Assembly: GCF_015773195.1 (NCBI RefSeq)
Contig: NZ_JADWYK010000022.1
Location: 1 to 58,753 of the forward strand
DNA length: 58,753 nucleotides
From: Hymenobacter guriensis
GTDB taxonomy: Bacteria > Bacteroidota > Bacteroidia > Cytophagales > Hymenobacteraceae
Reading direction: 5' to 3'
The notes beneath the pieces are model-generated. The model had not been told where the DNA came from. It searched no databases and worked only from the letters and a program-made list of their open reading frames with translations. Shown piece after piece: positions 8,446 to 17,454 of this stretch; position 1 is the stretch's first letter, and each line of letters begins with the position of its first letter. A program made the translations under genes and the position numbers.

Positions 8446-10746
8446 ATGCCCCTTCGCCGACTCGCGCACCTTACTCTGCTGGCCCTCGGGCTCCTCACGG
8501 CCCTGGCCGTGTTCTTCGTCGCTCAGCTGCGCTTCAACTACAACTTCAACGACTTCTACCCCGCCGGCGACCCGGACCTGGATTACTACGAGCAATACTC
8601 CCAGCGCTTCGGCAACGACAACGACTACGTGCTGCTGGGCCTGGAAGCCCCGGCCGGCCAGACCGTGTTCGAGCCCCGGTTCCTGACCAAGGTCGATTCG
8701 CTTACCCGATTTATTCAAAGCCGCCGGCACGTGACGCAGGTATCGTCGCCCACCACGGCTACCAACCCGGTGGTGGAAGGGCTGGGCGTGTTCAACGTGC
8801 CCTACCTGCACCCAAAGGAGCCACCGCGCCGGGCCCAGGACTCGGCGCTGGTGTACCGCACCCCGGGCCTTGTGGGCAACCTGATTTCCCGGGATGCGCG
8901 GGCCGTCACGGTGCTGTTCCAGACCTCCCCCAACCTCAGCAAGCCCCCCGGCGACTCGCTGCTGGCGGCCGTGCGCACGGAGCTGGCGCGCCAGGGCATC
9001 TCCGAAACCCAGTACCATCTGGCCGGTAAGCTGGTGGCGCAGTCGGTGTTTGTGGACCGGCTGCAGGTGGAGCTGATGGTGTTTATGAGCCTTTCGGTGG
9101 TGCTAGTGACGGGGCTGCTGTGGCTCACATTCCGCACGTGGTGGGGTGTGGTCTTGCCGCTGGTGGTAGTGCTGGGGGCCATTCTGTGGGGCTTGGGCGT
9201 GATGTCGGCTTTCGGAGTGAGCATTGATCTGATGACGGCTTTGCTGCCCGTGATGCTGTTCGTAGTGGGCATGTCCGATACTATCCACATCATCACGCGC
9301 TACGTCACGGAGCTGGGCTACGGGGCCAGCAAGAAGGACTCTCTGCTGATTGCCTTGAAAGAATCGGGCTTCGGCTCGGGGCTGTCGGCGCTGACGACCA
9401 GTATCGGGTTTTTCACGTTGATGACCAGCACCATCCGGCCGATTTACAACTTCGGGCTGTTCACGGGCATTGCCGTGCTGCTCACGTTTGCCCTCAGCTT
9501 CACCTTGCTGCCAGCCATGCTGGTACTGCTGCGCAAGCCTCAGCTGCGCATTCCGCGCGAAACCGGCCACAGCTGGGACGGGGTACTGGGCCGCATGTTC
9601 CGCACGGTGCTAGCCCGGCGGCACTGGGTGGTGGCCATCAGCGCCCTGGTATTGGGGCTGTCGGTGGCTTCGGCCTCGCGCATCCGCATCAATTCGGCGT
9701 TGCTGGATGACTTGTCGCAGAATGACCCAGTGAAGCTGGATTTCGTGTTTTTCGAGCGGCAGTTTGCCGGGGTGCGCCCCTTCGAGCTGGATTTGAAGCC
9801 CGCGCCCGGCCGCACCATTTACGACCTGCAGGTGCTGCGCCAGACCGAGTTAATCGAAACCTACCTGCAGAAAACCTACGGGCTGAACTTCGTGGCCTCG
9901 CCCGTCACCCTCATCAAATCGGTGCGCAAGGCCCTGAATGGCGGCTTGCTGACCGAGTACCGCCTGCCCGACTCGGAAGCCGAGCTGCAGCGCCTGACGC
10001 GCAAGGTGAAGCTGTTTCGCAAGAAGCCGGAGTTTCGGGCCCTGGCCCTGCCCGACGGCTCTGAAGGTCGCCTCACCGGCCGCATGCCCGACGTGGGCTC
10101 CATCCGGGCCGATGCGCTGAACGCGGATTTACGCAGATTCCTGCGCACCTCGGTGGATAGCACCGTGCTGCAAACCCGCCTTACGGGCTCGGCCAATCTC
10201 ATCGACAAAAACAACGAAAACCTCACGCTCAACATGATTACGGGCATGAGCATCGACGTGGTGATGGTGACGCTGATTGTGCTGCTGCTGTTCCGCTCGG
10301 TGCGCATGACGGTGGTGGTGCTCATCCCCAACCTCGTGCCCATCCTGATTGTGGCCGGGGTAATGGGCGCGGCCGGCGTGAGCATGAAGGTGAGCACCAG
10401 CATCATCTTCACCATTGCTTTCGGCATTGCCGTCGATGACACCATCCACTTTATCTCGAAGCTGAAGCTAGTGCTGCTGCAGGAGCCCAGTTTGTTTAAA
10501 GCCGTGCGCAAAACCTACCTGATGGCCGGCAAAGCCGTTATCGTTACGTCCCTGATTCTGGTGGGCGGTTTTTCCACGCTGATCTTTTCCTCGTTTGACG
10601 GCACGTTTTACGTGGGTTTGCTTATCGGCCTCACGCTGCTGTTTGGGGTAGTAGCCGAGCTGACCTTGCTGCCGATTCTGATTCTGCGGTTTTACCGGCA
10701 CAAGCCTAAGGAAATACGGCAGCCGGTGCCGCTGCTGGAAGCGTAG
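8446..10746 (+). CDS. RND/MMPL-family exporter
   Basis: This 766-residue protein has two repeats of the RND fold, each a periplasmic loop followed by a sterol-sensing-like bundle of membrane helices. The repeats carry VVGMSDTIHIITRYVTEL (about residue 280) and IAFGIAVDDTIHFISK (about 665), the aspartate-containing helices of MMPL/HpnN-type transporters. These export lipids or hydrophobic compounds. The ATG at 8446 is preferred over a TTG two codons upstream. It stands alone, with no membrane-fusion or outer-membrane partner next to it, as is usual for MMPL types. Confidence 0.9.
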   Translation: MPLRRLAHLTLLALGLLTALAVFFVAQLRFNYNFNDFYPAGDPDLDYYEQYSQRFGNDNDYVLLGLEAPAGQTVFEPRFLTKVDSLTRFIQSRRHVTQVSSPTTATNPVVEGLGVFNVPYLHPKEPPRRAQDSALVYRTPGLVGNLISRDARAVTVLFQTSPNLSKPPGDSLLAAVRTELARQGISETQYHLAGKLVAQSVFVDRLQVELMVFMSLSVVLVTGLLWLTFRTWWGVVLPLVVVLGAILWGLGVMSAFGVSIDLMTALLPVMLFVVGMSDTIHIITRYVTELGYGASKKDSLLIALKESGFGSGLSALTTSIGFFTLMTSTIRPIYNFGLFTGIAVLLTFALSFTLLPAMLVLLRKPQLRIPRETGHSWDGVLGRMFRTVLARRHWVVAISALVLGLSVASASRIRINSALLDDLSQNDPVKLDFVFFERQFAGVRPFELDLKPAPGRTIYDLQVLRQTELIETYLQKTYGLNFVASPVTLIKSVRKALNGGLLTEYRLPDSEAELQRLTRKVKLFRKKPEFRALALPDGSEGRLTGRMPDVGSIRADALNADLRRFLRTSVDSTVLQTRLTGSANLIDKNNENLTLNMITGMSIDVVMVTLIVLLLFRSVRMTVVVLIPNLVPILIVAGVMGAAGVSMKVSTSIIFTIAFGIAVDDTIHFISKLKLVLLQEPSLFKAVRKTYLMAGKAVIVTSLILVGGFSTLIFSSFDGTFYVGLLIGLTLLFGVVAELTLLPILILRFYRHKPKEIRQPVPLLEA

Positions 10747-10761
10747 CATAGTGTTATATGC

Positions 10762-10800
10762 AAACGGCCGTTCCGCTTTTGAACAGCAGAACGGCCGTTT
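10762..10800. terminator. Bidirectional hairpin between convergent genes
   Basis: A perfect 12-bp inverted repeat (AAACGGCCGTTC at 10762-10773, complement at 10789-10800) sits between the exporter and the convergent lipoprotein gene. The T tract is short on both sides. Confidence 0.7.
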
Positions 10801-10820
10801 ATGATAAAGCCGGTGCTCGG

Positions 10821-11306
10821 CTATGGCTTCGCCAGCGTTAACCCTACCGGAGCGAGCAAAGGACCAGAATCATACATATTGATGTACACCAGCAGCGGCT
10901 TTGGGCTACCCTCCCAGGTAAGTTCGTACACATCCAGTAAGCCGTAGCCCATTATACCATTCGGCGTTTCAAAGCCGCAACAACTCCCACGCCGCCGGTA
11001 GTTGATTTTTTCTCCATTGGGGCCTCGCAGAGCGTTCAGGTACTGGTGCTCATTTGCTACTTTCTCGCTCGATATTCCTGCCACACAGACTGGTTTCTTT
11101 TGGGTTATTCCAAAATCGGCATCAGTGCTGACGCCTGATACCTGTGCCGGCTCTCGTTGTTGGGCGGCATCGTAGTAGCTTTGAGGAGCCGAAGTAGAGC
11201 CAGTTATTCGAGGACCGCTATTGAAGCCAACTGCTGGCTTGGTAGTCTTACAGGCCGAGGTAATCAGCAACGCTGATAGACTTGATAGATAGAATATACG
11301 TTTCAT
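10821..11306 (-). CDS. Conserved lipoprotein
   Basis: This 161-residue protein has a lipoprotein signal (lipobox LITSAC, Cys19), a disordered stretch, and a conserved C-terminal domain with KPVCVAGISSEK, YLNALRGPNGEKI, RRRGSCCGFETPNG and LLDVYELTWEG. I recall Bacteroidota homologues with the GSCC and YLNAL motifs being labelled KDO8P aldolase, but nothing here resembles that enzyme, so the label looks mistaken. Function is unknown. The gene is divergent from the coiled-coil gene at 11360. Confidence 0.75.
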   Translation of the reverse strand: MKRIFYLSSLSALLITSACKTTKPAVGFNSGPRITGSTSAPQSYYDAAQQREPAQVSGVSTDADFGITQKKPVCVAGISSEKVANEHQYLNALRGPNGEKINYRRRGSCCGFETPNGIMGYGLLDVYELTWEGSPKPLLVYINMYDSGPLLAPVGLTLAKP

Positions 11307-11359
11307 ACACTCGATTTAAGCAAAATCACCTTTCTCTCCACTCCTGCTCCCGTTTTGTC

Positions 11360-11965
11360 TTGATTTATTCATTCGCATCACGCCGCCTCTATCTATTCAC
11401 CCTGGCAACCAGCCTGACTTTAAGCACCTCCTTTGCCCAAACCCCAAACACTAGCTCGCCCGACGACCCGCTGCCCCGCCTGATTCAGGAGCGCCAACAA
11501 ATGGTGCAGCAGTACGAGGCCGCTGCGGCCCAGCGTAACGCCTTTCTGGCCAACAAGCCCAGCAAGAAAGACCTGCAGGAAGTCGTAGATGCCCTAAAAG
11601 GCATTATCCGCAAGGACACCGAGATTGTGCGGGCCGTGCAGGCAGCTACCCTGCGCAAAACCGCCGCCGTGGTGGTCGAAAACCAGCAGGTAAAGCAGCT
11701 GGCCAGCGTGGCCCAGACCGACCAGACCAGCACCCGGGAACGGTTCCACGACCTGGAAAACCAGATTGCCAACCTGCAGGAGCGGGACCGGCAGCGCGCC
11801 AAAAAGCTCCAGGAGCTGCAGGCTACCGCCGACGAAGCTACTCAGGCCCGCACCAGTCGTGAGCTGCTGGCCGCCGGTTTGGCCGCGCTATCAGCCGGGC
11901 TGTTGTTCTACGTGCTGAAGCTGCGCGGCCGCCTGAGCGCCGCCCCGGCCCGTCGGCGGAAGTAG
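11360..11965 (+). CDS. Secreted coiled-coil protein with C-terminal membrane anchor
   Basis: This protein of about 201 residues has an N-terminal hydrophobic signal (RRLYLFTLATSLTLSTSFA), a long heptad-like helical stretch rich in Q, E and R (residues about 50-165), a hydrophobic segment (ELLAAGLAALSAGLLFYVL) and a basic tail. No ATG precedes the signal in frame, so a TTG at 11360 is the likely start; an earlier TTG at 11282 would overlap the divergent lipoprotein gene. No family was recognised; an envelope scaffold role is a guess. Confidence 0.65.
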   Translation: MIYSFASRRLYLFTLATSLTLSTSFAQTPNTSSPDDPLPRLIQERQQMVQQYEAAAAQRNAFLANKPSKKDLQEVVDALKGIIRKDTEIVRAVQAATLRKTAAVVVENQQVKQLASVAQTDQTSTRERFHDLENQIANLQERDRQRAKKLQELQATADEATQARTSRELLAAGLAALSAGLLFYVLKLRGRLSAAPARRRK

Positions 11966-11994
11966 AATATTGCTGAATGTTGGTTAAGTAAGCC

Positions 11995-12083
11995 GTCATG
12001 CTGAGCTTGTCGAAGCATCTCTACCGCTTCGTTGAATCATTGCAGACGAAGCGGTAGAGATGCTTCGACAAGCTCAGCATGAC
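11995..12083. repeat. Hairpin repeat R1 (perfect 38-bp arms)
   Basis: Arms 11995-12032 and 12046-12083 are perfectly complementary over 38 bp around a 13-base loop. The ends read GTCATGCTGAGC and its complement. It belongs to a dispersed family sharing GTCATnCyGAGC ends (R2-R6 in this window). It sits between the coiled-coil gene and the DUF2007-like gene and could also stop transcription. Confidence 0.9.
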
Positions 12084-12113
12084 GTTCTTTTATTTCAACT
12101 TCGATACATCTTC

Positions 12114-12464
12114 ATGCTCGTTCCCGCCGCTCAGTTTCTAAGCTATGCCGAGGCGGTAGCGCTGTACAATCAACTCAAGGCAGCAGAAGTTGACGCGCTG
12201 GTGAAGACTTGCGGGCCGCCCTCCTTCCCCTTCGGTGACGGCCTGTACTACCAGCTGCTGATTGAGGAGGCCGACGTGCCACTGGCCCGGGAAACAGTGA
12301 AAGTATTTGAGCAGCAGCGCACCACGCCGAAAGCCCTCCGCTGCCCCCGCTGCGGGGCCGAGGGCGCGGCGCCGCTACCCCGCCCGAAATGGTGGCAGCG
12401 GTTGTACTACGCGGGTACTAAGCTGCACAAATGCCCAAATTGCGGCGCGGTATTTCCGGTCTGA
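12114..12464 (+). CDS. DUF2007-like protein with zinc ribbon
   Basis: This 116-residue protein pairs a DUF2007-type 'signal transducing' domain (residues about 1-65, FLSYAEAVALYNQLKAAEVDA and YQLLIEEADVPLARE) with a C-terminal zinc ribbon (CPRCGAE ... CPNCGAVF). The start at 12114 excludes the hairpin repeat R1, which a longer frame would translate. It is the first gene of a long co-directional run and ends 40 bases before the SWIM gene. Confidence 0.75.
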   Translation: MLVPAAQFLSYAEAVALYNQLKAAEVDALVKTCGPPSFPFGDGLYYQLLIEEADVPLARETVKVFEQQRTTPKALRCPRCGAEGAAPLPRPKWWQRLYYAGTKLHKCPNCGAVFPV

Positions 12465-12504
12465 ACCCCTACTTTGCCCCGGCACACCTAACCGCGACAT
12501 CGTT

Positions 12505-13914
12505 TTGACCTGGACCGAAGAACAGGCCCGCGCCCTCATCACCGACTCCGGCACCCTCAAGCGCGGCCAGGAGTTGGCCGCTCCCGCCAAGTGGGGCAAC
12601 CTGGGCCAGACCGAAACCGCCGCCTGGGGCGAGTGCAAAGGCAGCGGCAGCAAGCCCTACCAAACCGGCATTGACCTCACCGCCCCGGCTTTCAAATGTA
12701 GCTGCCCAAGCCGCGTGTTTCCCTGCAAGCACGGCGCGGGGCTGTTGCTACTACTGGCCCGTCAGCCCCAGCTGCTGAGCGGCAGTACGCCCCCCGTGTG
12801 GCTGCAGGAGTGGCTGGACAAGCGCCAGCAAACCCAGGAAAAGCAAGTCGCCAAAGCAGAGCCAGCCGCCGCGCCAGCTACCGACTCGGCAGCTGCTGAA
12901 GCAGCTGAGGCCGCTCGTCAGAAGCGGGAAGCCCAGCGCCAGACGCGCATGCAGCGTGGGGCCCAGGAGCTGGAAACCTGGCTGGTGGATATCATGCGGG
13001 CGGGCCTGGCCGCCACCGACCAGCAGCCGCGCACTTTCTGGGAAAACCAGGCCGCCCGCCTCGTAGACAACCAATTGCCCGGCCTGGCCACAGTAGTGCG
13101 CGAGCTGCCCACCCTGCGCCACCAGGGGGCCGACTGGCCCGGCCGGATGCTGGCCCGCCTGGGCGAACTGTACCTGCTGGTGCGGACCTTCCTGCGCCTG
13201 CCTGAGCTGGCCGAGGAAGCCCGTCAGGAGGTGCTGCAACAGGTAGGCGTGAACCTGAAAAAGGAAGACGTGCAGGCCACCCAGCCAGCCGTGGCCGACG
13301 AATGGCGCGTGCTGGCCCAGACCACCACCGAAGAAGAACGCCTGACCGTGCGCCGCTCCTGGCTGCGGGGCAACACCGGACGGTTTGCGCTGGTGGTGGA
13401 GTTTTCCTTCGGGGGCCAGCCGTTTGCCACGCCCCTGCTGCCCGATGGCTCCTATGCGGGGGAGCTGACGTTTTATCCCGGTTTGCTGCCGCTACGGACC
13501 ATTCCCGGACAGCTCACCTTTCTGGGAATTCAGCCCGGCAGCCCTCTCCCCACCGGGGGCATCGGCCCCGGCCAGCTGCTGGATGAATACGCCGACGCGC
13601 TGAGTCGCCTGCCCTGGCTGCGCGAGTGGCCGGCTTTGCTCAAGGGCGGTGTCCCTACTCCTGCGACTGATGGCTGGGTGCTGCGGTTTCCATTGAATTC
13701 AGCCAGCGCAGAAACCCCGGCGGATCCAACTGCCCCGGGGAAGGACTTTACTGACCTTCCTCTGCTCTGCGACGACCTGTCGGGCTGGGAGCTGCGCGCC
13801 ATCAGTGGCGGTGAGCCGCTAACCGTATTCGGAGAATGGAGCGGCCAGGGCCTGCGCCCGCTCGTGGGCTGGAATACCGTGGTTGAACCTGCAAACAGCC
13901 TGGTCGATGCCTGA
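12505..13914 (+). CDS. SWIM zinc finger protein of the MoxR/VWA cluster
   Basis: This protein of about 469 residues has a SWIM zinc finger at residues 65-76 (CSC, then CKH), followed by a linker rich in A, E and K and a large C-terminal domain with no family name known to me. SWIM fingers bind zinc and usually DNA or protein. No ATG fits; a TTG at 12505 gives LTWTEEQARALI as the N-terminus, the expected start of this family. It overlaps the DUF5691 gene by 8 bases. This is the first core gene of the SWIM-DUF5691-MoxR-DUF5682-VWA set. Confidence 0.85.
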   Translation: MTWTEEQARALITDSGTLKRGQELAAPAKWGNLGQTETAAWGECKGSGSKPYQTGIDLTAPAFKCSCPSRVFPCKHGAGLLLLLARQPQLLSGSTPPVWLQEWLDKRQQTQEKQVAKAEPAAAPATDSAAAEAAEAARQKREAQRQTRMQRGAQELETWLVDIMRAGLAATDQQPRTFWENQAARLVDNQLPGLATVVRELPTLRHQGADWPGRMLARLGELYLLVRTFLRLPELAEEARQEVLQQVGVNLKKEDVQATQPAVADEWRVLAQTTTEEERLTVRRSWLRGNTGRFALVVEFSFGGQPFATPLLPDGSYAGELTFYPGLLPLRTIPGQLTFLGIQPGSPLPTGGIGPGQLLDEYADALSRLPWLREWPALLKGGVPTPATDGWVLRFPLNSASAETPADPTAPGKDFTDLPLLCDDLSGWELRAISGGEPLTVFGEWSGQGLRPLVGWNTVVEPANSLVDA

Positions 13915-15496
13915 ACACCTCATTAACCTGGAAACCAGCCTGCGGCCAGGCGCCGACTGGCAGCGGCTGCAGCGCATCGGCCTGCTCGGCACCCGTCAAA
14001 GCCCCGACGAGCTGCCGGCCGTGCCCGGCTTCACCCTCGCCGAAGACACGCCTGACCTCCGTGAGAAGCAAGCCCTGCTCACGGCCGGCGTGCTCAGCAC
14101 CATCCGCAAGGCCGGATACCAACCTGCCGCTACCGGGAAACCAGCCGAAGCAGTAGCCGCTCCCGAAACCCAGGATGCGCTTGGCTCTAACGGAACCCAG
14201 CTGCTCCAGCAGCTCCTGGAAGGCCAGTACCCCGAGCTGCTGCCGGAATTTCTGGTGGCGCTGGCCGAAAACCAGCGGCGGGTGCCGCACCAGCTGCTGG
14301 TGCAGCTGCTCGAACACGCCCGCACCCGTTCTGCCCTGCACCGCGCCGCGGCCGCCGTCCTGGGACAGCGCGGGGTCTGGCTGGCGGCTCAGAACCCGGC
14401 TTGGAAGTCGTTGCTGTCGGCTTCGGAGCAGGCCACGGAGGAAACGGGCTGGGAAACCGGCACCATCGGGCAGCGGGCCTCGTACCTGGAAGCCTTGCGC
14501 CGCCGCGAGCCAACTCACGCCCGCGAGCTGCTGGCGGCAGTACTGCCCCAGGAGCCCGTTAGGCACCAGGCCCAGCTGCTGGCAACGCTGCAGGAAAGCC
14601 TTTCCGTCGAAGATGCGCCCCTGCTGACCCAGTACCTCACGGCCAAAAGCAAGGAGGTGCGCCAAACGGTGCTGCCGCTATTGGTGCGCCTGCCCGGCAG
14701 CGCGCTAACGGAACGGCTGTGGCAGCGGGCCGAGCCGTTGGTGCGCCTGAAAAGTAACCTCCTAGGCAAAAAGCTGCTGGTAGAGCTGCCCGCCACCGAC
14801 TGGGATAAAACCTGGCTCACAGATGGCATTGAGCAGAAGGATAACCGCTTTCAGGGCGAAAAGGCGGCGCTGCTGGGGCAGCTGCTGGCCCTTATTCCGC
14901 CCCGCCGCTGGACTGAGCACTGGAACCTCTCCCCCACCAAAATCCTCGACCTCGCCGTCGGCACTGAATGGGACGCACTACTGCTCACGGCCTGGGCTGA
15001 AGCGACCGTACTACACCGGGATACTGCCTGGGCTGAGGCTTTGCTGGAGTGGTATTATGAGCAGCCGCGCAAGCAACTCCCTGTGCTGCCCACCGCTGGT
15101 TTGGCGCAACTTCTACCGGCGGCCCGCCTCACCGATCTGGTGCTGCCGCTCATCAACGCTACCCCGCACTTCCATTCCGAGGTACGCTGGCTGCCGCTGC
15201 TGCTGCTGGTACCCGCGCCCTGGCCCGAGCGCCTCACGCGCCGCGTGGTGGAGGTGCTGCGCACAGCCCTCGGCAAGCCCGCCGAGCTGTACCGCATCCA
15301 ATATGCGGCCTCCCAGTTGCTGGAGCACATGGCCCGCGTGGTGCCCGCCGACCAATACAGCCTCTGCGCCGAACCCCTGCAGCCTCTCCTGCAGGATGTG
15401 CCCTACCTCCACAACAGCCTCGCCCGTCTGCTCAACACCCTGCACTTCCGTCAGCAGCTCGCCGAAGCCCTGCATGAACCACCCGCACCCGGTTAA
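13907..15496 (+). CDS. DUF5691-family protein
   Basis: This 529-residue protein is made mostly of repeated helices, resembling HEAT or armadillo-type alpha solenoids. It begins LINLETSLRPGADW. Blocks such as RLGLLGTR-like RIGLLGTRQ and EVRQTVLPLLVRLP are typical of the family found beside SWIM and MoxR genes. The ATG at 13907 overlaps the SWIM stop, implying coupled translation. It is probably a scaffold or adaptor for the MoxR ATPase; this is inferred from position only. Confidence 0.8.
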   Translation: MPEHLINLETSLRPGADWQRLQRIGLLGTRQSPDELPAVPGFTLAEDTPDLREKQALLTAGVLSTIRKAGYQPAATGKPAEAVAAPETQDALGSNGTQLLQQLLEGQYPELLPEFLVALAENQRRVPHQLLVQLLEHARTRSALHRAAAAVLGQRGVWLAAQNPAWKSLLSASEQATEETGWETGTIGQRASYLEALRRREPTHARELLAAVLPQEPVRHQAQLLATLQESLSVEDAPLLTQYLTAKSKEVRQTVLPLLVRLPGSALTERLWQRAEPLVRLKSNLLGKKLLVELPATDWDKTWLTDGIEQKDNRFQGEKAALLGQLLALIPPRRWTEHWNLSPTKILDLAVGTEWDALLLTAWAEATVLHRDTAWAEALLEWYYEQPRKQLPVLPTAGLAQLLPAARLTDLVLPLINATPHFHSEVRWLPLLLLVPAPWPERLTRRVVEVLRTALGKPAELYRIQYAASQLLEHMARVVPADQYSLCAEPLQPLLQDVPYLHNSLARLLNTLHFRQQLAEALHEPPAPG

Positions 15497-15550
15497 ACGA
15501 TGCAGAGACGCGACACTTCGCGTAGCCCGCCAGAACGACCAGTCTCATGC

Positions 15551-15627
15551 GTCATTCCGAGCGAAGTGAGGAATCCGGGTGAATTGTTGAATGGTGAATT
15601 CAGATTCCTCGCTTCGCTCGGAATGAC
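15551..15627. repeat. Hairpin repeat R3
   Basis: Arms 15551-15575 and 15603-15627 pair over 25 bp with one mismatch, with ends GTCATTCCGAGC. It lies in the 192-base gap between the DUF5691 and MoxR genes and interrupts an otherwise tight gene run. Confidence 0.88.
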
Positions 15628-15688
15628 ACGTTAAACAACTTCAGCAACGCCCAGACGCGCCGCGTCTATAGCAAACCATCCTTCCTCT

Positions 15689-16789
15689 ATGTCCACTACT
15701 GCTCCTTCCAACGTCCTGCGCCCGCACGCCGAGGATGTGTACGCCGAAGAACTGGCCGCCCTGCGCGCCGCCGACCACGACCGGCCCAAGCCGCCGAACT
15801 GGCACCTCTCGCCCTGGGCTACCGTCACCTACCTGCTGGGCGGCAAGCTGGACAATGGCTTCGAGGTGGAGCCCAAGTACATCGGGCAGCGGAGGCTGAT
15901 GGAAATTGCTGTGGCTACCCTGGCCACCGACCGCGCCCTGCTGCTGCTGGGCGTGCCGGGCACGGCCAAAAGCTGGGTATCGGAGCACCTGACGGCCGCC
16001 ATCAGCGGGCGGTCGGACTTGCTGGTGCAGGGCACGGCAGGCACCTCGGAGGATGCTATCCGCTATTCCTGGAACTACGCCCGCCTGATTGCCGAAGGAC
16101 CTTCCTTGGGTGCGCTGGTGCCCTCGCCCCTGTTCAAAGGCATGCAGGAAGGCCGCCTGGTGCGCCTCGAAGAACTCACCCGCATCCCCTCCGACGTGCA
16201 GGACACGCTCATCACCATGCTCTCGGAAAAGGTGCTGCCCATACCCGAGCTTTCCACCGAAGTGCAGGCCACCAGCGGCTTCAACGTCATTGCCACGGCC
16301 AACGACCGGGACAAGGGCGTGAACGAGCTGAGCAGCGCCCTGCGCCGCCGCTTCAACACGGTGGTGCTGCCGCTGCCTACTTCCCAGGAAGAGGAAGTGC
16401 GCATTGTGCAGACGCGGGTGGAAAAGCAGGGCAAGGCCCTGCAGCTGCCCGTGGAGGCCCCTGCCCTGGAGCAAATCAGCCGCCTCGTGACCATCTTCCG
16501 GGAGCTGCGCTCGGGCGTGACGGAGAACGGAAAAACCAAGCTCAAAAGCCCCAGCGGCACGCTCAGCACCGGCGAGGCCATTTCGGTGATGAACAGTGGC
16601 CTGGCTTTGGCCGCCTACTTCGGCGACGGCAGCCTGCGCGCCCACGACCTGGCCGCGGGCCTCACGGGCGCCGTGCTCAAAGACCCCGTGCAGGACCGCA
16701 CCGTCTGGCTTGAGTACCTCGAAACCGTGGTCAAAGAGCGGGACGGCTGGAAGGATCTGTACCGCGCCTGCCGGGAGGTGGTGGAGTAG
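15689..16789 (+). CDS. MoxR-type AAA+ ATPase
   Basis: This 366-residue AAA+ ATPase has Walker A GVPGTAKS (residues 88-95), sensor-1 Asn in IATAND (about 205) and arginine-finger candidates in SALRRRF (about 219-221). At the Walker B position the sequence reads RLVRLEELTR instead of the usual hydrophobic run plus DE, a substitution I believe is normal for this subfamily. MoxR ATPases work with VWA proteins as chaperones or metal-insertion factors (RavA/ViaA, NorQ/NorD, CoxD/CoxE). The likely VWA partner is encoded at 22761. Confidence 0.92.
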   Translation: MSTTAPSNVLRPHAEDVYAEELAALRAADHDRPKPPNWHLSPWATVTYLLGGKLDNGFEVEPKYIGQRRLMEIAVATLATDRALLLLGVPGTAKSWVSEHLTAAISGRSDLLVQGTAGTSEDAIRYSWNYARLIAEGPSLGALVPSPLFKGMQEGRLVRLEELTRIPSDVQDTLITMLSEKVLPIPELSTEVQATSGFNVIATANDRDKGVNELSSALRRRFNTVVLPLPTSQEEEVRIVQTRVEKQGKALQLPVEAPALEQISRLVTIFRELRSGVTENGKTKLKSPSGTLSTGEAISVMNSGLALAAYFGDGSLRAHDLAAGLTGAVLKDPVQDRTVWLEYLETVVKERDGWKDLYRACREVVE

Positions 16790-16810
16790 AATTCGATTCG
16801 AAACTGAACG

Positions 16811-16831
16811 TCATGCTTAGCGGAACATCTT
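16811..16831. repeat. Degenerate half of a hairpin repeat
   Basis: GTCATGCTTAGCGGAACATC closely resembles one arm of repeat R1 (GTCATGCTGAGC, then GAAGCATC) but has no partner arm nearby. It is probably a decayed copy lying just upstream of the membrane protein gene. Confidence 0.45.
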
Positions 16832-16856
16832 GCTCGTACTGGCCAACCTATTTTCA

Positions 16857-17441
16857 ATGCGCTTCCTACACACGCACAAGAATCTGATTCCAGTATTACT
16901 GCTGGCCGTACTCAGCATTTATACCATTCTCACGGTTCTGTTTGTACCAGTGTACCAGGATGGCGAAGCGTACCAGCAGGCATTTACTCCAGCGCATTAC
17001 GGCGCTTTTGCAGCCGTGTTCCTGAATCTGTTGGCCTACTTCCTTTTTCGCCCGTTCTTCAAACCGTTGCTCCTGCTAACGTTGGGGCTTACCCTGTTCA
17101 GCATCATTACCTTTTTACCGGATAATATCCGGTTCAACTTTGGTTTTGGCGACGTTGGAGTGGGCTTTTCAATCCTAGGGTTGGGGATGATGATGCTGTT
17201 TTACTTCCTGAATAAGCCGGCCGCTCATGCATTTATCAACCAGCACATTATTCCCACGCCTACAACCGAGCATGCAGCCCAACGCCGCAGACAGCGTATC
17301 GACCAGTTCAAGCAGAACTTCGCCTCCAAATCCAACGAGAGCCTGCAACTGATGCTTCAGGAGAAGAAAGTGGTGCCAGATGCCCTGGCAGCGGCGCAGG
17401 AGTTGCTGAAGAAGCGGCAGAGCATAGTAACTGATAACTAG
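16857..17441 (+). CDS. Four-helix membrane protein
   Basis: This 194-residue protein has four hydrophobic segments (residues about 10-30, 45-62, 66-85 and 95-118) and a charged cytoplasmic tail (about 130-194) ending KKVVPDALAAAQELLKKRQS. It resembles short membrane proteins whose tail has an alternating hydrophobic helix. No family was recognised. The ATG at 16857 is preferred over a TTG 27 bases upstream. It splits the MoxR gene from the immunity-like genes. Confidence 0.75.
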   Translation: MRFLHTHKNLIPVLLLAVLSIYTILTVLFVPVYQDGEAYQQAFTPAHYGAFAAVFLNLLAYFLFRPFFKPLLLLTLGLTLFSIITFLPDNIRFNFGFGDVGVGFSILGLGMMMLFYFLNKPAAHAFINQHIIPTPTTEHAAQRRRQRIDQFKQNFASKSNESLQLMLQEKKVVPDALAAAQELLKKRQSIVTDN

Positions 17442-17454
17442 CGTCTCATCATCC

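Noticed and set aside
12060..12113. Upstream extension of the DUF2007-like gene
   Set aside because: The extra 18 residues are translated from hairpin repeat R1; the ATG at 12114 begins the conserved domain.
12307..12504. Upstream extension of the SWIM protein
   Set aside because: It overlaps the zinc ribbon gene in another frame and is arginine- and proline-rich without family similarity.
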